Shown here: piece by piece, positions 1 through 7,693 of the stretch
Layout: every line of letters begins with the position of its first letter
Position numbering within the stretch: position 1 is the stretch's first letter
Notes under the pieces: generated by a model
Told to the model about the DNA's origin: nothing
Seen by the model: the letters and a program-made list of their open reading frames with translations, nothing else
Database searches by the model: none
Program-made: the position numbers and the translations under genes
Virus record (IMG/VR): IMGVR_UViG_3300030616_000070
Span: 1-27,304 of that record
Reading direction: 5' to 3' (one strand)
Length of the DNA: 27,304 bases
Source of the DNA: a virus

Positions 1-1366
1 TGTACGCACCAGAGAGGATCACGCCAGGGAGATCCATTTCCTGAGAGGCATCTCGTTTGAGGACGTCCTGATACGTGACTTGCGGCAGGTAGTTTCCGCC
101 GAGCACACCGCTGACGTGAAGGCCGTTGTGGAGACAGAGCGGCTTGATGTCGTGGTACCACCGCTGGCTGACCAGCTCGGACGATGCGCGCTCGGTTCGG
201 TCGTTCAGGTGGTTGAAGATCTCCTGGAGTACCGCATCCAAGAAATGCGGCGCCGCACTGCTCTCTGGCGAACCAGTCAACGAAAGCACCCCGAGGTAGT
301 TGGCGCCGGAATTCCCCGCGAGGGTTGTCGCCCATGCCTGATGCGCTGCATTGACCGCGGACTGGACGTCGTTGAACGTGCCCGGGGCGAAGCCGAATAT
401 CGCTGCGAGGACCGCATCGTTGAACGTGATCGACGAGGCAGGGTGCGCGGGAGGAGCGCCGCCGATGTGGGCGTCCAGTGCTCCAGCGATAGTGCCCAGT
501 ACGTTCTCCACGCTATCTGCGATCCACGCTAAGAAGGTGCCTGTCCAAGGTGACATGCCGATCCGCCCTGCTCCTGGGCGCGGCGACGAAGCGGTTGTCG
601 CCAGGTCGAAGACGATCGCGTCGAGCGACTCCTGTATCGTCGTCGGCGGCGGCGCGGGTCCGAGAACGGCTCCGCCTCCGAACCACGTCTGGCTGAAAGA
701 GAACGGAAGCGCACCGCCCCACGAGTTGATCAGCGCGAGCAGATCCTCGGTTGCCTCCTTCGACGTCCCGTACACGCGGTCGCCGATGGTCGCGCCCGAG
801 AAGCGCACCCAATCCTGACGCCGAGAGAAGTCCATGTCGGTGTTCAGGATCGCCGTGAAGCCGTTGGTGACCAGGATGTCGACGAGGAGCACGGCGTCGG
901 TCAGGAGCGGGGGAGGAGTCGCGAGGCCAGCCGCAGCCTCGGCACCCATGCGGACGAAAAACTCGAACGACTCGAGCTGCTTCGTGTAGACCGTGACGTT
1001 GTTGCCGTCGAGCGCCGGTTCCGTGAGGTCCCGTTTGAAGCGCACGAAGATCGAAACGTACCGCTCGAAGAGTGGGGTCGGAGGGTTCGTGTCGGTGCCG
1101 TACTCGTCCTCCGAGCAGTCGACGACCGTGAGGGAATCGGGGACGTAGCACCGCTGTCCCTCCGGGTCGTAGGCCACGCCGGGGCCGGCAACGTCCACGT
1201 TCTTGTCCGGGGTCGGCGCGTGCTGCTGCGGGTCCATCCCGTCGAGGATTCCGAGCAGCGCGTTGTCCAAGGCCAGACCGTGCATCGAATCCTGCGCACG
1301 GTCGAACGCCCAGTCCATCTGGCTCTGGGTTACGATCTGCTTGAAAAACCAGTCGAAGATGTCCAT
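1..1366 (-). CDS. Fibre-like tail protein, N-terminal part (cut by left edge)
   Basis: The frame opens with ATG at 1366 and has no stop to the left edge, giving at least 455 codons; the end of the gene is missing. An AGGAG ribosome site lies 5 bases before the ATG, and the gene starts 8 bases after the stop of tail protein I. The first residues (MDIFDWFFKQIVTQ) and the following AYDPEGQR segment look like N-termini of phage fibre or baseplate-appendage proteins, which begin with a conserved attachment region. A segment near residue 330 (GGAPPAHPASSITF) resembles a linker seen in many fibre proteins. The phrase DAVLxxIF occurs twice (near residues 345 and 400), hinting at a repeated unit. I infer a tail fibre or fibre-attachment protein from position and these resemblances; no receptor-binding domain is visible because the C-terminus lies outside the window. 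Confidence 0.8.
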   Translation of the reverse strand, partial: MDIFDWFFKQIVTQSQMDWAFDRAQDSMHGLALDNALLGILDGMDPQQHAPTPDKNVDVAGPGVAYDPEGQRCYVPDSLTVVDCSEDEYGTDTNPPTPLFERYVSIFVRFKRDLTEPALDGNNVTVYTKQLESFEFFVRMGAEAAAGLATPPPLLTDAVLLVDILVTNGFTAILNTDMDFSRRQDWVRFSGATIGDRVYGTSKEATEDLLALINSWGGALPFSFSQTWFGGGAVLGPAPPPTTIQESLDAIVFDLATTASSPRPGAGRIGMSPWTGTFLAWIADSVENVLGTIAGALDAHIGGAPPAHPASSITFNDAVLAAIFGFAPGTFNDVQSAVNAAHQAWATTLAGNSGANYLGVLSLTGSPESSAAPHFLDAVLQEIFNHLNDRTERASSELVSQRWYHDIKPLCLHNGLHVSGVLGGNYLPQVTYQDVLKRDASQEMDLPGVILSGAY

Positions 1367-1374
1367 CGCTTCTC

Positions 1375-3750
1375 CTACTCCCCAAGCTCGGCGCTGACGT
1401 CGAGCTCGTCGATTCCGAGCATCCAGGCATCCGGCCACGGAAGCGGCTCGGCGGTGCGGATTTCAATCAGGTGCGTGTGCGCCGGCTTCATGTACTCCGC
1501 GACCCTTCGTACGATTGCCTGTTGCTCTGACGTTAGCACGTTCTCCGTCTCGATGTCGAATGAGTACAGCGTGTAGCTGTCGCTCGCCGCGAGGACCGCA
1601 CCACCCGTCGAGCCGACCTCGTTCACATCGAAAAGGAGAAGCGCGTTGGCCGAGCCGCCCGTGACCTGAATGGACGCCTCGACCCCTGCTTTGTTGCTAT
1701 AGACGACGACCTGCCCGTGGTCGGTTCCTATGATGAGCGCGGTCGCGAGGCCGAGCGCGGCCTGTGCTGCGCCGGCCGAAACCTGCTGCGAGGCGAGCGC
1801 GCCCCGCGTGATCGTCTCAAGCTCGACCTGGCCTCCGGCGTCCGAAGCGATCACGAATCCTACGAGCTGCTCCGTGATAGCTGCGGCGACCTCCGCGGCC
1901 GTCGCTGCACCAGGCGTGGCGATGTCCGCAGCGGTGAACGTTACCGTGTGCGTCGTAGGCCCATCGACCTGAACGTCGAGGGAGTCCCCAGGAGACACGG
2001 CAAACGGCTCTACGGCTGCCCCTACCTGGAGGGCAGGCTGGCCCGGGAACGCGGCGTACGCGCCTCCTCCGCTAGCCTGGGCGAGGATTACGGCTGCGAC
2101 CTCGGCTGCGGTCGCCGCAGTCGGGTCTCCGAAGTCGGCCGGGACGAACGTCACGACCTCGGGAGGTCCACCGTCAGGCGTGATCTCCAGCTCCCAAGGC
2201 GCACCGATGGAGGTGAAGTCCCAGGTATCCCATCCGAGGCTCATCACCTCCGCGATCCCGCCGCTCCCGAGGGCGTCGATCCCGAGGACCCATCCCCCCG
2301 CAGAATACTCGACGCAAGTCACGACCTCGCCGAGCAAGAAGAAGACCGTTTGCTCGATGCCCCAGGCCGTTCCCTTGCTCTTGTAAATCTCGATGAGAAT
2401 CCGCAGCAGCTTCCGCTGCTCGTTCGGCGTGAGGTCGAGCTCGGTCCACTCCGCGAACGGGTTGCCCATGTCGTAGAGCATGGCCGCAATCTGCTCGTCG
2501 GTCGCCTTGTCGGGGTCCCACTGATCGGTGAAGCGGTCGACGTAGTACAGCATCCACCCGAGGACCTCCTCAATGCAGTTGGAGAACCGCTCGAGATCCC
2601 TGGTCGCGTCCTCGATTCTGTTCTTCAGTGGCACCATGTGGCGCCAGTGGGAGAAGGCCCGCCCCGCGACCGGCTCGGGGGTGAACCCGTCGAAGTCGAC
2701 CGTGTTGTAGACGGGGTCCATCAGGTTCCCCGCATCGTCCTCGATCGCCGCGCCCGCCGTGACCTGATAGCGGCACCCTGGCGTCATCTCCCAATTCAGC
2801 GTGATGTCCCACTGCGAGGCCGGCGTGACCTGCCTCCATTCCGGGCCGGTCGTAGTCGGCGTGTGACCGTAGAGGAAATGCCCGTACAGCGCGCCCCCGT
2901 AACCTCCCATCGTGGCCGCGTTGTCGACGAGCTGCCAGTACGTCGAGTCGCTCTCCTGGAAGGCAAGCTGACCGATGTCCTCGGAGGTGAAGCCCGTCGC
3001 GGCCAGGCGCGCGGCTTCGTCGGCGTAGGTCCACTCGACCGGCACGGTCAAGGACGGCGCGTCAGCCTCCGCGATCGACACGGCCTCGATGGTGACACCG
3101 GGCAGCGGATCAACGTTCCACCGCACGAAGGCGTTGAGCCAGTTTGCGAGGAGGAGCACAGAGCCAGCTCCGCTCGTAGCCATGCCGTCGTCGAAGGTCA
3201 CGCGCACCGTGAACGGGTCGATCCCTTCCGCAGCCACGACCGTCGGCGGCGTAAGGTCCTGAATGGTGAACTGATACTGGAAGCTGTAGACGACCGGCGC
3301 CGGCGCGGAGTGGCCCCAAGGGAAGTGACCCCAGGGACCGTGACCCCAGCCCGCTGCGCCGACGAGATCGACCTGCACATCGACGACCTGCTCGGACTCG
3401 AAGACGTCGGGAGCCTGAGACGCGACGACCTTCCAGAAGGCGTACGGCGACGAGACGGTGTGCGTCGTGATCGTGCCGGTCCAAGGAGCCGTCCACGTCG
3501 GGATGCCAGCGAAGGAGAGCACGGCCGCGCCCTCAACCATGACGTCGAACGAGGGAGGGGAGAGCGAGCTGTCGGTCGGGTCGCCTTCGAGGTCGACCAG
3601 GACGAACTCGACGTCCGTGTCCTGGGCAATCCCCGTCTCGCTCGGCTGCGGGTCGCGCTGGATGAGGACGTACCGCCCAGACGCAGAGATCTCGACTGCG
3701 GCCTCATCGATGCCGAGCGTTGCGAGTAGCTGGTCGACCGTCAGCCCCAT
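1375..3750 (-). CDS. I: Tail protein I (baseplate wedge) with inserted beta domains
   Basis: The protein has 791 residues, several times the length of P2 gpI. Residues about 370-475 match the tail protein I family: an acidic helical stretch, then YKSKGTAWGIEQTV, the family's KGT signature. The family's C-terminal end reappears at residues about 727-765 with AEYMKPAHTHLIEI. Between them, residues about 515-710 hold inserted beta repeats with the phrase ATAAEVAA twice. The N-terminal 360 residues look like beta-rich domains and include a WGH repeat (134-147) and an LYGH repeat (288-296). GpI-like proteins join the gpJ wedge to the fibres, which fits its place between the fibre genes. The ATG at 3750 follows a GAGGAG site by 6 bases. 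I am confident in the family; the roles of the added domains are unknown. Confidence 0.85.
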   Translation of the reverse strand: MGLTVDQLLATLGIDEAAVEISASGRYVLIQRDPQPSETGIAQDTDVEFVLVDLEGDPTDSSLSPPSFDVMVEGAAVLSFAGIPTWTAPWTGTITTHTVSSPYAFWKVVASQAPDVFESEQVVDVQVDLVGAAGWGHGPWGHFPWGHSAPAPVVYSFQYQFTIQDLTPPTVVAAEGIDPFTVRVTFDDGMATSGAGSVLLLANWLNAFVRWNVDPLPGVTIEAVSIAEADAPSLTVPVEWTYADEAARLAATGFTSEDIGQLAFQESDSTYWQLVDNAATMGGYGGALYGHFLYGHTPTTTGPEWRQVTPASQWDITLNWEMTPGCRYQVTAGAAIEDDAGNLMDPVYNTVDFDGFTPEPVAGRAFSHWRHMVPLKNRIEDATRDLERFSNCIEEVLGWMLYYVDRFTDQWDPDKATDEQIAAMLYDMGNPFAEWTELDLTPNEQRKLLRILIEIYKSKGTAWGIEQTVFFLLGEVVTCVEYSAGGWVLGIDALGSGGIAEVMSLGWDTWDFTSIGAPWELEITPDGGPPEVVTFVPADFGDPTAATAAEVAAVILAQASGGGAYAAFPGQPALQVGAAVEPFAVSPGDSLDVQVDGPTTHTVTFTAADIATPGAATAAEVAAAITEQLVGFVIASDAGGQVELETITRGALASQQVSAGAAQAALGLATALIIGTDHGQVVVYSNKAGVEASIQVTGGSANALLLFDVNEVGSTGGAVLAASDSYTLYSFDIETENVLTSEQQAIVRRVAEYMKPAHTHLIEIRTAEPLPWPDAWMLGIDELDVSAELGE

Positions 3751-3753
3751 CGT

Positions 3754-4230
3754 CTACTCCTCAAGCCTCGCGACTAGCATGGCGAGCAGGGCCTCGCCGT
3801 TCTCTGGGTCCGTTGAGTGCGCCGCCTTGAACGCGAGACGCGCAGCGACAGCACCTCTCCAGTGAAGGACTCCTCGCGCTGTCCCTGGAATGCCGCGACC
3901 CTTGCGCCACGCTCCGATGTACCATGCCTCGTCGCGCCCGTCCGCTACGGCCTGTCGCGCCTGGTCTACGATCTCCGCGATGGCCTCCACGGTCCCATCG
4001 CGCTCGGCCGGCCACGTGCCCTCGAAGCTCTCGACCATGTCACACGCCCAGAGGCGCAGCACGTCCGAGCCTTCCATCAGCGTGACGATGAATGCGCGGT
4101 CTTCTACCGGCGCATCGAGGGCCAGAAACTCGACGGTCGTCAAGGACTCTCGCCCATCCCAGAGGGCCTCGAACTGGTTGCGCTTGTAGCAGGAGCCGCG
4201 CGCCATCATCTCGTCAATCGTCCAATCCAT
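3754..4230 (-). CDS. Unrecognised 158-residue protein in the fibre region
   Basis: I do not recognise this protein. It is acidic, probably helical, and has no signal peptide or membrane segment. The first half carries a run of the form SCYKRNQFEALW followed by LTTVEFLAL; the second half is rich in Ala and Glu and ends in LAMLVARLEE, which could form a helix or short coiled coil. It lies 9 bases after the tailspike stop and 3 bases before the tail protein I start, so it is translated within the fibre block. The ATG at 4230 has AGGAGG 5 bases upstream, overlapping the tailspike stop codon. Small genes beside fibre genes often encode fibre-assembly chaperones, but nothing in this sequence proves that role. 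Confidence 0.75.
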   Translation of the reverse strand: MDWTIDEMMARGSCYKRNQFEALWDGRESLTTVEFLALDAPVEDRAFIVTLMEGSDVLRLWACDMVESFEGTWPAERDGTVEAIAEIVDQARQAVADGRDEAWYIGAWRKGRGIPGTARGVLHWRGAVAARLAFKAAHSTDPENGEALLAMLVARLEE

Positions 4231-4239
4231 CTCGGCCTC

Positions 4240-6066
4240 CTACGGCAGCGTCGCGATGTTCGGGTTGTTCACCACGTTGTACGGAGCCGCCTCCGTGTTC
4301 GTGACGTTCGCGTTGATCCCGGCGTTCATGCGGCAATGAAGGATCGTCGCGATGACCGGGGCCGACGCTGTGATCGAATCCACACCCGAATCGGCGACGA
4401 GCGTACAGTTGTAGATGTGCGGACCGTTCACGGACGCACCCGAGCAGTCGAGAGGAGCACCGTTCTGGTTGCGGAACGTGCAGCCGTCGAGATAGCAGCC
4501 GGTCGACGAATCGGCCATCAGGTAGAGATACGTCTGATTTTTCGTCCCCTCGAGAGTCCGACACCGAATGAGCTGCCCAACGGGGCGTACGTTCTTGTAG
4601 CCGAGCTGCGTCCAGGCGCAGTCCACGAGGACTCCTTCGAAGTCGTAGCCGAAGCAGTCGGACCCGCCGCGGCATCTCTCGGCACGTCCCGAAAACGTAC
4701 CCGATGCAGCCCCAGCGAAGCAGTAGCCTCCGCCGTCAGAGTCCAGGGCGATTCCGGTGAACGACAACAGGCTTTTCCCGTTCGGCTCGTAGCCGTAGGA
4801 GTAGTCGCCGGCTGTGCAGCGTTTGACCTCTCCCGTGAACAACCCTGCCTGGGACATCGTCGCTCCGAGATCCCTGGTCGCGCCGAAGCTATAGTGACCC
4901 GCCTCGCAGTCCTCGGCGTACGCATCGAACCACCCGCTTCCATAGTCCGAGCAACCGAAGGAGTACGCCCCCCCAAAGCAGTGATAGAACTCGCCCGCTA
5001 CGTAGGCGTTGTCCATCATGTCCATGTCGATGCGAGAACCGAATGAGTAATCACCGCCGCTGCACCACCGCGCGACTCCCGCGAAGGAGTCCGTCTGGAG
5101 CATGGCGAGCGGGGAGTGGCAATGCTCGTAGAAGCCGTTGAGTGACTGCCCGTAGATCCCGCACTTCGTACCGCTGCTGCACGAGGCGTAGATGTCGATC
5201 AGGCGGTGCCCCACGTTCGGGAGTGCGCCTGGGCTGGCGTCGATCGCGTGGCCGGCTCCTGCGTTGTAGACCCGAACACCGCGCAACTCGATGTCGGCAG
5301 CGTAGACCCTCACGACCGAGCTCGCGTGGGTCCCGTAGATGTACGCGCCAGGCGTGTCATATGCGGACTGCGCTCGGTTGAACCTGGAGATCCCAAAGCC
5401 CAGCACATCGACGTGCTCGGCGTTGAGGAGAAGCTGCTGAGTGCCGAGATCGTACTCCGCATCTGGGAGGTAGAGACGGACTTTTCTCGAGGCCGTAGCG
5501 CCGAGTCCCGCTGCAACAGCGTAGGCGGCGACGAGCGCGTTGCCGTTGCTGATCGCATTCGTCGTGACAGGTACGACCAGGCCGGACGCTGCGGGAGGAA
5601 ACACCACCCCGCCTCCACCGAATGCGCTCTTCGCGCATCGCACGAGCGAAGTTCCGTCGCGTCTGATGATCGGGATCTGCGTGTTGTTGAGCGAGAGCGG
5701 GAGGCCGCTATGCCAAGACCCCGATGCAACTTGATCGGCAACGAGAGGACGCACCCACGCTCCGTCGAAACTTGCCCCCCAATACCGCCCGTCGGTGAAG
5801 AACAACGTGCTGCCCATGGGCACCGTGATCGTGCCGCCTCCGTAGAGCGTGTAGATTTTGAACGCGCTCCACGAGAGGGTATCGCCCACGAGCTGGAAGT
5901 TGGCCGCATCGTAGTCGACGACGCACGCCTTCGCCTCAGGGATCAGTACGGCGCTTTCGAGGCTGTTGATAAAGTTGACGTCGAAGTAAGTCCAGAACGG
6001 GTCGACGTACTCCTTCGGATACTGGATGCCGAAGATCGGTGATTCTTTCAGATTCGGGTCAGCCAT
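4240..6066 (-). CDS. Tailspike or fibre with right-handed beta-helix repeats
   Basis: The protein has 608 residues. Residues 1-110 form an N-terminal domain (GIQYP at 13, FFTDG at 89) shared with the next upstream gene product, probably the virion attachment part. From about residue 195 the sequence takes the short-strand, Gly/Asn-rich pattern of a right-handed parallel beta-helix, the pectate-lyase-like fold common in tailspikes. Within it a degenerate repeat of the form CxxGxYSFG occurs at residues 335, 363, 387 and 417, with variants near 442 and 465; coils are about 18-30 residues apart. The C-terminal part continues with coils ending in Cys residues (483, 502). Such proteins bind or cut surface polysaccharide; no catalytic triad can be assigned by eye. 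The ATG at 6066 has AGGAGG 5 bases upstream. Confidence 0.8.
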   Translation of the reverse strand: MADPNLKESPIFGIQYPKEYVDPFWTYFDVNFINSLESAVLIPEAKACVVDYDAANFQLVGDTLSWSAFKIYTLYGGGTITVPMGSTLFFTDGRYWGASFDGAWVRPLVADQVASGSWHSGLPLSLNNTQIPIIRRDGTSLVRCAKSAFGGGGVVFPPAASGLVVPVTTNAISNGNALVAAYAVAAGLGATASRKVRLYLPDAEYDLGTQQLLLNAEHVDVLGFGISRFNRAQSAYDTPGAYIYGTHASSVVRVYAADIELRGVRVYNAGAGHAIDASPGALPNVGHRLIDIYASCSSGTKCGIYGQSLNGFYEHCHSPLAMLQTDSFAGVARWCSGGDYSFGSRIDMDMMDNAYVAGEFYHCFGGAYSFGCSDYGSGWFDAYAEDCEAGHYSFGATRDLGATMSQAGLFTGEVKRCTAGDYSYGYEPNGKSLLSFTGIALDSDGGGYCFAGAASGTFSGRAERCRGGSDCFGYDFEGVLVDCAWTQLGYKNVRPVGQLIRCRTLEGTKNQTYLYLMADSSTGCYLDGCTFRNQNGAPLDCSGASVNGPHIYNCTLVADSGVDSITASAPVIATILHCRMNAGINANVTNTEAAPYNVVNNPNIATLP

Positions 6067-6075
6067 CGCTTCCTC

Positions 6076-6531
6076 CTAATTTCTCAGCCACGGCTGAAGC
6101 CAAAGAAACTTTCCGAGCAGGAGCACACCAATCAGCAGGGTATTCGGCGAATGGGTGTACACGGGTCCTGACGCGATCTGCCCCGGCGAGTGCGCGCTCA
6201 CGAGCGGTCGCTCGGGGATAGTTGCCCAGACGTACTCTCCCTCGGCTACCAGGACAGATGTCCCATCGGTGAACGTGATCGAGCCGCCCTGCGGACTCTT
6301 GATGACGACGTCTCCCATCGTGACGTCGAAGGAGTCCGCGCGGTCGTACTCCCACTGTCCGCTACCGGCTCCGTAGTCGCGGTGAATCGTGAGATCTTCG
6401 AGGCTCGCCATGAGGAGCTTGTCGAGCTTGTCCATGCGCCCGTCGACTGCGTTCTCGATGTCCCACCAGTCGTCGTCGTTCTCAGCGGGGTACGGGATGC
6501 CCAGCCTGGTCGTCGTTCTCGGAGTGCCCAT
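6076..6531 (-). CDS. Short fibre-associated protein sharing the tailspike N-terminus
   Basis: The product has 151 residues. Its N-terminus (RLGIPYPAENDDDWWD) is of a kind seen at the start of phage fibre proteins. GIPYP at residue 11 and TFTDG at residue 86 correspond to GIQYP at 13 and FFTDG at 89 in the neighbouring tailspike, with almost the same spacing, so the two genes probably share a homologous N-terminal domain. The remainder is a hydrophobic tail near residues 125-150 (TLLIGVLLLGKFLWLQPW), which might be a buried oligomerisation segment or a membrane-active stretch. The ATG at 6531 follows AGGAGG of the preceding gene's end. It may be an adaptor or a short fibre; there is no receptor-binding domain beyond the shared part. 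Confidence 0.75.
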   Translation of the reverse strand: MGTPRTTTRLGIPYPAENDDDWWDIENAVDGRMDKLDKLLMASLEDLTIHRDYGAGSGQWEYDRADSFDVTMGDVVIKSPQGGSITFTDGTSVLVAEGEYVWATIPERPLVSAHSPGQIASGPVYTHSPNTLLIGVLLLGKFLWLQPWLRN

Positions 6532-6532
6532 C

Positions 6533-7693
6533 TCAAACCTCCTGAAGCGTCAGCCTGAAGCTGACCTCGCACGGTCCCGTGAGGTGGCGAACCGGTGCCT
6601 TGAAATCTGTCCAGCGACGGCGCTCGCCAGGAACGATGACCCGCTCGGCGTAGACCTCCGCGTTGATGATGATCTGCATCAGCCATTCGTAGTCGATCGG
6701 GGTCGGCATCGACGTGCATGCCAGGTACGACGCGACGACCTCGCTCGGGGTCAGCGTCACGTCGAGCATTCGCATCTCGTCGAAGCGTCCCCAAAGCTCT
6801 CGATCCCCCGCCGTGATCGGCGTCCCAGGTGCCGCGGCAACGGGCGAGTTGCTCACGGGCGAGAAGGGAAGGAGCGGAGTAGGGTTGCCGTCGATGTAGC
6901 AGAGCAGCCGATCCCACAGCGCCGCGAACCGATCCCACGTCACCGTGATGAGCTTCCAGCCAGGGTTCGGCGTGTCCCACGTGAAGGCTGAGAAGACGGA
7001 CCCCGTGTTCCCGGTGTAGTAGTGCGTGACCGAAACGTTCCACTGGTGCGCGCCGGGGCCGACCGCTCCGCCGAGTTGCGCGGAGAAGCCGTTGGGAACG
7101 CCGTCTACGCACCGGAACAGATCCGGGCTAACGCCCCACGATGTCGGATGCGCGACCGCGTCGAAGTCGAACCACATCTGGAAGGTGTAGTTGTCGAGCG
7201 AGCCGCCCGGAAACCACTGCGGCGTGTTGGCGCCGAGGAGCTGTGCGGAGAGGCTTCCGATCGGGACCTGCCGGCACCTCGTGAGCAGGGGCGAATAGCT
7301 CTCGTTCGCGATCTCGATGTCGCCCTGGTCTACGAGGTCGAATCCGCCGGCGACAAGGTTCCGCGCCGTGGGCAAACCGATGTCGTAGTTGAAGTGCCAG
7401 AGCGGGTCGTAGTCGTCGGGGAAACCGGGCGCGGGTTGTGCCTGGCCCATCGCGACTCCAACCGTGTCCATCGTCGCCGCGACGAGGTCCCAATCCGAGA
7501 GGTCGATGACCTGTGTGATCTCCGAGTGGTCTCCAGGCGTGAGCGTCGCGGGGTCGCCCCCGCTGAGCACGGCCTCCTCGAGCGCACCGTCCGCGCCGAG
7601 GACGAAGACGTGCGAGCCGTCAGGAGCCGTGAAGCTCTTGGGGATCGAGCGCCCTTGGCCGGCGCCGCGCAGCCTATCGAACCACGTGATCAT
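6533..7693 (-). CDS. Lectin-fold (LamG-like) structural protein
   Basis: The frame can be read from 7786, but I place the start at the ATG at 7693 (MITWFDRLRG), which overlaps the preceding stop in a TGATG junction, giving 386 residues. The longer version would overlap the previous gene by 94 bases and begins with arginine-rich sequence of out-of-frame character. The central part has the features of a concanavalin/laminin-G-like jelly roll: GWKLITVTWD, CYIDGNPTPL, and FDEMRMLDVTLTPSEV, the last being the usual closing strand plus helix of LamG-like domains. Such domains in phage tails are usually carbohydrate-binding or structural decorations. Its place among fibre and baseplate genes supports a virion surface role. 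Ligand unknown. Confidence 0.75.
   Translation of the reverse strand: MITWFDRLRGAGQGRSIPKSFTAPDGSHVFVLGADGALEEAVLSGGDPATLTPGDHSEITQVIDLSDWDLVAATMDTVGVAMGQAQPAPGFPDDYDPLWHFNYDIGLPTARNLVAGGFDLVDQGDIEIANESYSPLLTRCRQVPIGSLSAQLLGANTPQWFPGGSLDNYTFQMWFDFDAVAHPTSWGVSPDLFRCVDGVPNGFSAQLGGAVGPGAHQWNVSVTHYYTGNTGSVFSAFTWDTPNPGWKLITVTWDRFAALWDRLLCYIDGNPTPLLPFSPVSNSPVAAAPGTPITAGDRELWGRFDEMRMLDVTLTPSEVVASYLACTSMPTPIDYEWLMQIIINAEVYAERVIVPGERRRWTDFKAPVRHLTGPCEVSFRLTLQEV

Noticed and set aside
513-1466. Minus-strand frame of 317 codons overlapping the left-edge gene
   Set aside because: The product is Arg-rich and shadows the fibre-like frame that has a proper ATG and ribosome site at 1366.
1717-3729. Plus-strand reading frame of 670 codons opposite tail protein I
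   Set aside because: Same antisense pattern; rich in Arg, Asp, Glu, Val and Gly, no domain, and it opposes the recognised KGT and KPAHTH motifs.
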